A stretch of 7,757 nt of DNA from Limnohabitans sp. (GTDB lineage: Bacteria > Pseudomonadota > Gammaproteobacteria > Burkholderiales > Burkholderiaceae_C). Positions 6,118-7,757 of the stretch are shown one piece after another; within the stretch, counting starts at the first letter, position 1, and the number at the start of each line of letters is the position of its first letter. The DNA lies in assembly GCA_018883305.1 (NCBI GenBank), contig VEQI01000150.1:1-7757 (forward strand), written 5' to 3'. The translations under genes and the position numbers were made by a program. Below the pieces are notes generated by a model, which made no database searches, had not been told where the DNA came from, and saw only the letters and a program-made list of their open reading frames with translations.

Positions 6118-6777
6118 TCAGGCCGACCGAGCTGCCGTGGCCTGCGCAAACGCGTCGATCAAGCGGCGCAGCGGCGCTTGCTTGAGCTTCAAGGCCGCCT
6201 GATTGACCACCAGCCGCGAGCTGATGTCCATGATGCGTTCCACTTCAATCAGGTCATTGGCCTTGAGCGTGCTGCCCGTGGACACCAGGTCGACAATGGC
6301 GTCAGCCAAGCCGGTCAAAGGCGCCAACTCCATGCTGCCATAGAGCTTCACCAGATCGACGTGCACGCCCTTGGTGGCAAAGAAATCGCGGGCAATGCCC
6401 ACGTACTTGGTGGCCACCTTCAGGCGCGAGCCCTGGCGCACCACGCCGGCGTAATCGAAATCCTTGGGCACGGCCACGCTCATGCGGCAACGGGCAATAC
6501 GCAAATCCAGCGGCTGGTACAGGCCATGGGTGCCCCACTCGGCCTGGTGCTCGATGAGCGTGTCTTTGCCGCATACACCCAGGTCGGCCCCGCCGTACTC
6601 CACATACGTGGGCACGTCGGACGCTCGCACCAGCACCACCTGCACGTCCGCACGGTTGGTGGGCAGGATGAGTTTGCGGGACTTTTCGGGGTCTTCCAGC
6701 ACCTCAATGCCGGCAGCCGCCAGCAGCGGCAGCGTTTCCTGGAAGATGCGTCCTTTGGACAGGGCAAGCGTGATCAC
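6118..6777 (-). CDS. hisG: ATP phosphoribosyltransferase catalytic subunit HisG (short form)
   Basis: HisG condenses ATP with PRPP to form phosphoribosyl-ATP, the committed first step. The 219-residue product is the short form: it ends soon after the catalytic core (LRRLIDAFAQATA) and lacks the roughly 80-residue C-terminal ACT-like domain that binds histidine in long forms. The signature E150-x5-G156 leading into DAIVDLVSTGSTLKAN (159-174) contains the PRPP-binding loop; ALSKGRIF (5-12), YGGADLGVCGKDTL (61-74) and VATKYVGIARDFF (121-133) are also characteristic. Short HisG normally works as a hetero-octamer with HisZ, which is not encoded here. The start codon is GTG at 6777-6775: the frame upstream meets a TGA near 6826 without an ATG, and VITLALSKGRIF is the usual N terminus. 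It lies 53 nt after the murA stop, with only a weak purine stretch upstream as a possible ribosome site. Confidence 0.97.
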   Translation of the reverse strand: MITLALSKGRIFQETLPLLAAAGIEVLEDPEKSRKLILPTNRADVQVVLVRASDVPTYVEYGGADLGVCGKDTLIEHQAEWGTHGLYQPLDLRIARCRMSVAVPKDFDYAGVVRQGSRLKVATKYVGIARDFFATKGVHVDLVKLYGSMELAPLTGLADAIVDLVSTGSTLKANDLIEVERIMDISSRLVVNQAALKLKQAPLRRLIDAFAQATAARSA

Positions 6778-6780
6778 GGC

Positions 6781-6793
6781 AAAGGTTCTTTCA
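6781..6793 (-). repeat. Inverted repeat arm upstream of hisG
   Basis: Read on the minus strand this arm is TGAAAGAACCTTT. The plus-strand sequence at 6095-6107, in the hisG-hisD gap, is TGAAAGAACGTTT, 12 of 13 matching. The two arms therefore face each other across the whole of hisG and both lie between genes. The match is visible in the sequence; a function is not, and it may be coincidence. Confidence 0.3.
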
Positions 6794-6809
6794 GATGTGC
6801 GGTCAGATG
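6791..6809. repeat. Short direct repeat upstream of hisG
   Basis: In the 53-nt gap between murA and hisG the 7-mer TCAGATG occurs twice on the plus strand (6791-6797 and 6803-6809), with 5 nt between copies and a 12-nt period. On the coding strand this reads CATCTGA twice, the nearer copy about 14 nt before the GTG start of hisG. It could be a small regulatory element or chance; a 7-mer pair this close in a short gap is suggestive at best. No leader peptide with histidine codons, attenuator hairpin or clear promoter is visible in the same gap. Confidence 0.3.
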
Positions 6810-6830
6810 CAGGGCGAATCCGTCACCTGT

Positions 6831-7757
6831 TCAGTGAATGCGCTGGATGTCGGCACCCAGCGCAGCCAGTTTGGCTTCCATGCGGTCATAGCCTCGATCG
6901 AGGTGGTAGATGCGGTCAACGACCGTGTCACCATCGGCCACCAGTCCGGCAATCACCAGACTGGCCGAGGCCCGCAGATCGGTGGCCATGACATTCGCAC
7001 CACTCAAACGCGGCACCCCCTCAATCATGGCAACCTTGCCTTCGACGTGGATGTGCGCGCCCAGGCGCTGCATTTCCTGCACGTGCATGTAGCGGTTTTC
7101 GAAGATGGTCTCCGTCACGGCGCTGCTGCCCTGCGCCACGACGTTGAGCGCCATGAACTGCGCCTGCATGTCAGTCGGGAAACCAGGGTATTCGGTGGTG
7201 CGGAAGTTCTGAGCCTTCAGCGCTGTCGCGCCAGGCGAGGCTATGCGGATGCCTTCGGCCAAGGGGGTGACGGACACACCGGCATCACGCAATTTGTCAA
7301 TCACGGCATCCAGGTGATCGGCGCGTGCACGGTGCAACATGGCTTCGCCGCCCGTCGCCGCCACGGCACACAGGAAGGTACCCGCCTCGATGCGGTCAGC
7401 CACCACACGGTGCTCGCACCCATGCAGGCGGGGCACACCTTGGATGCGGATGCGGTGTGTGCCATGGCCCTCAATCTGTGCACCCATGGCGATCAGCATC
7501 TCGGCCAGATCGGTGATTTCGGGCTCCTGCGCGGCATTCTCCAGAATGGTTTCGCCTTCCGCCAGGGCCGCCGCCATCATGAAGTTCTCGGTGCCAGTGA
7601 CGGTCACCATGTCCGTGGAGATGCGTGCACCCTTCAGGCGCGTCTGCCCCGGTGGAAGCGAGGCTTCGATGTAACCATGCTCCACCACGATGTGCGCACC
7701 CATGGCCACAAGGCCCTTGATGTGCTGGTCCACCGGACGCGACCCAATGGCGCACCC
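6831..7757 (-). CDS. murA: UDP-N-acetylglucosamine 1-carboxyvinyltransferase MurA (partial, 5' end outside window)
   Basis: MurA transfers enolpyruvate from PEP to UDP-N-acetylglucosamine, the first committed step of cytoplasmic peptidoglycan precursor synthesis. The frame stays open to the window edge; 308 residues and the stop are visible, about three quarters of a protein of usual length near 420. The codon at 7733-7731 is GTG and is an internal valine, not a start: upstream codons read GCAIGSRP, so the visible part begins with the active-site loop GCAIGSRPVDQH. Its cysteine (codon 7754-7752) corresponds to the fosfomycin-reactive Cys115 of E. coli MurA. Further motifs are EPEITDLAEML, RIEAGTFLCA, GFPTDMQAQFMA with the catalytic aspartate, FENRYMHVQEMQRLGA and DLRASASLVIAGL near the C terminus. 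It precedes the his genes on the same strand, a common betaproteobacterial arrangement, but has no role in histidine synthesis. Confidence 0.97.
   Translation of the reverse strand, partial: GCAIGSRPVDQHIKGLVAMGAHIVVEHGYIEASLPPGQTRLKGARISTDMVTVTGTENFMMAAALAEGETILENAAQEPEITDLAEMLIAMGAQIEGHGTHRIRIQGVPRLHGCEHRVVADRIEAGTFLCAVAATGGEAMLHRARADHLDAVIDKLRDAGVSVTPLAEGIRIASPGATALKAQNFRTTEYPGFPTDMQAQFMALNVVAQGSSAVTETIFENRYMHVQEMQRLGAHIHVEGKVAMIEGVPRLSGANVMATDLRASASLVIAGLVADGDTVVDRIYHLDRGYDRMEAKLAALGADIQRIH

Noticed and set aside
6778..6830. A histidine-rich leader peptide or attenuator before hisG
   Set aside because: The 53-nt gap has no run of histidine codons, no terminator hairpin and no T tract.
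6067..6837. A 256-codon plus-strand open frame opposite hisG (and another at 5496-6185 opposite hisD)
   Set aside because: These are composition shadows of hisG and hisD without domain features.
1..7757. A defence system, mobile element, CRISPR array or novel accessory cluster
   Set aside because: All ten genes are recognised housekeeping genes in a familiar order with tight spacing, and no unexplained stretch exceeds 62 nt.

Overview
This window is a chromosomal housekeeping region from a GC-rich betaproteobacterium. The gene order, the short HisG, the single-domain HisB and the protein sequences fit the Burkholderiales, probably a Comamonadaceae-type genome. That placement is inferred from family resemblance, not from a search. 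Every supported gene lies on the minus strand, so transcription runs from high to low coordinates.

In the direction of transcription the layout is: the 3' part of murA (6831-7757, cut by the window edge), then hisG (6118-6777), hisD (4731-6092), hisC (3581-4696), hisB (2936-3529), hisH (2275-2928), hisA (1469-2212), hisF (665-1465), hisI (248-664) and hisE (1-242, 3' end cut off). Gaps between genes are 53, 25, 34, 51, 7, 62, 3, 0 and 5 nt in that order. There is therefore no gene-free stretch over 300 nt, and the block looks like one long transcript with tightly coupled translation at its distal end. I see no tRNA, rRNA, CRISPR array, insertion sequence or phage gene.

The his genes cover nearly the whole route from PRPP and ATP to L-histidine. 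HisG makes phosphoribosyl-ATP, HisE and HisI hydrolyse it and open the ring, HisA isomerises the product, and HisH plus HisF form imidazole glycerol phosphate synthase. HisB dehydrates that product, HisC transaminates it and HisD oxidises histidinol to histidine. Two parts are missing from the window. HisB has no histidinol-phosphatase domain, so that phosphatase must be encoded elsewhere. HisG is the short form that normally needs the HisZ regulatory subunit, also not present here. MurA belongs to peptidoglycan synthesis and is linked to his by position only.

No previously undescribed system is visible. Points that deserve a second look are small: a Gly/Ser/Ala/Thr-rich insertion of about 16 residues in HisD, a T-rich spacer with weak hairpins between hisH and hisA, short repeats around hisG, and the absence of a recognisable Shine-Dalgarno sequence before any his gene. 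Long plus-strand open frames opposite the his genes are judged to be composition shadows.
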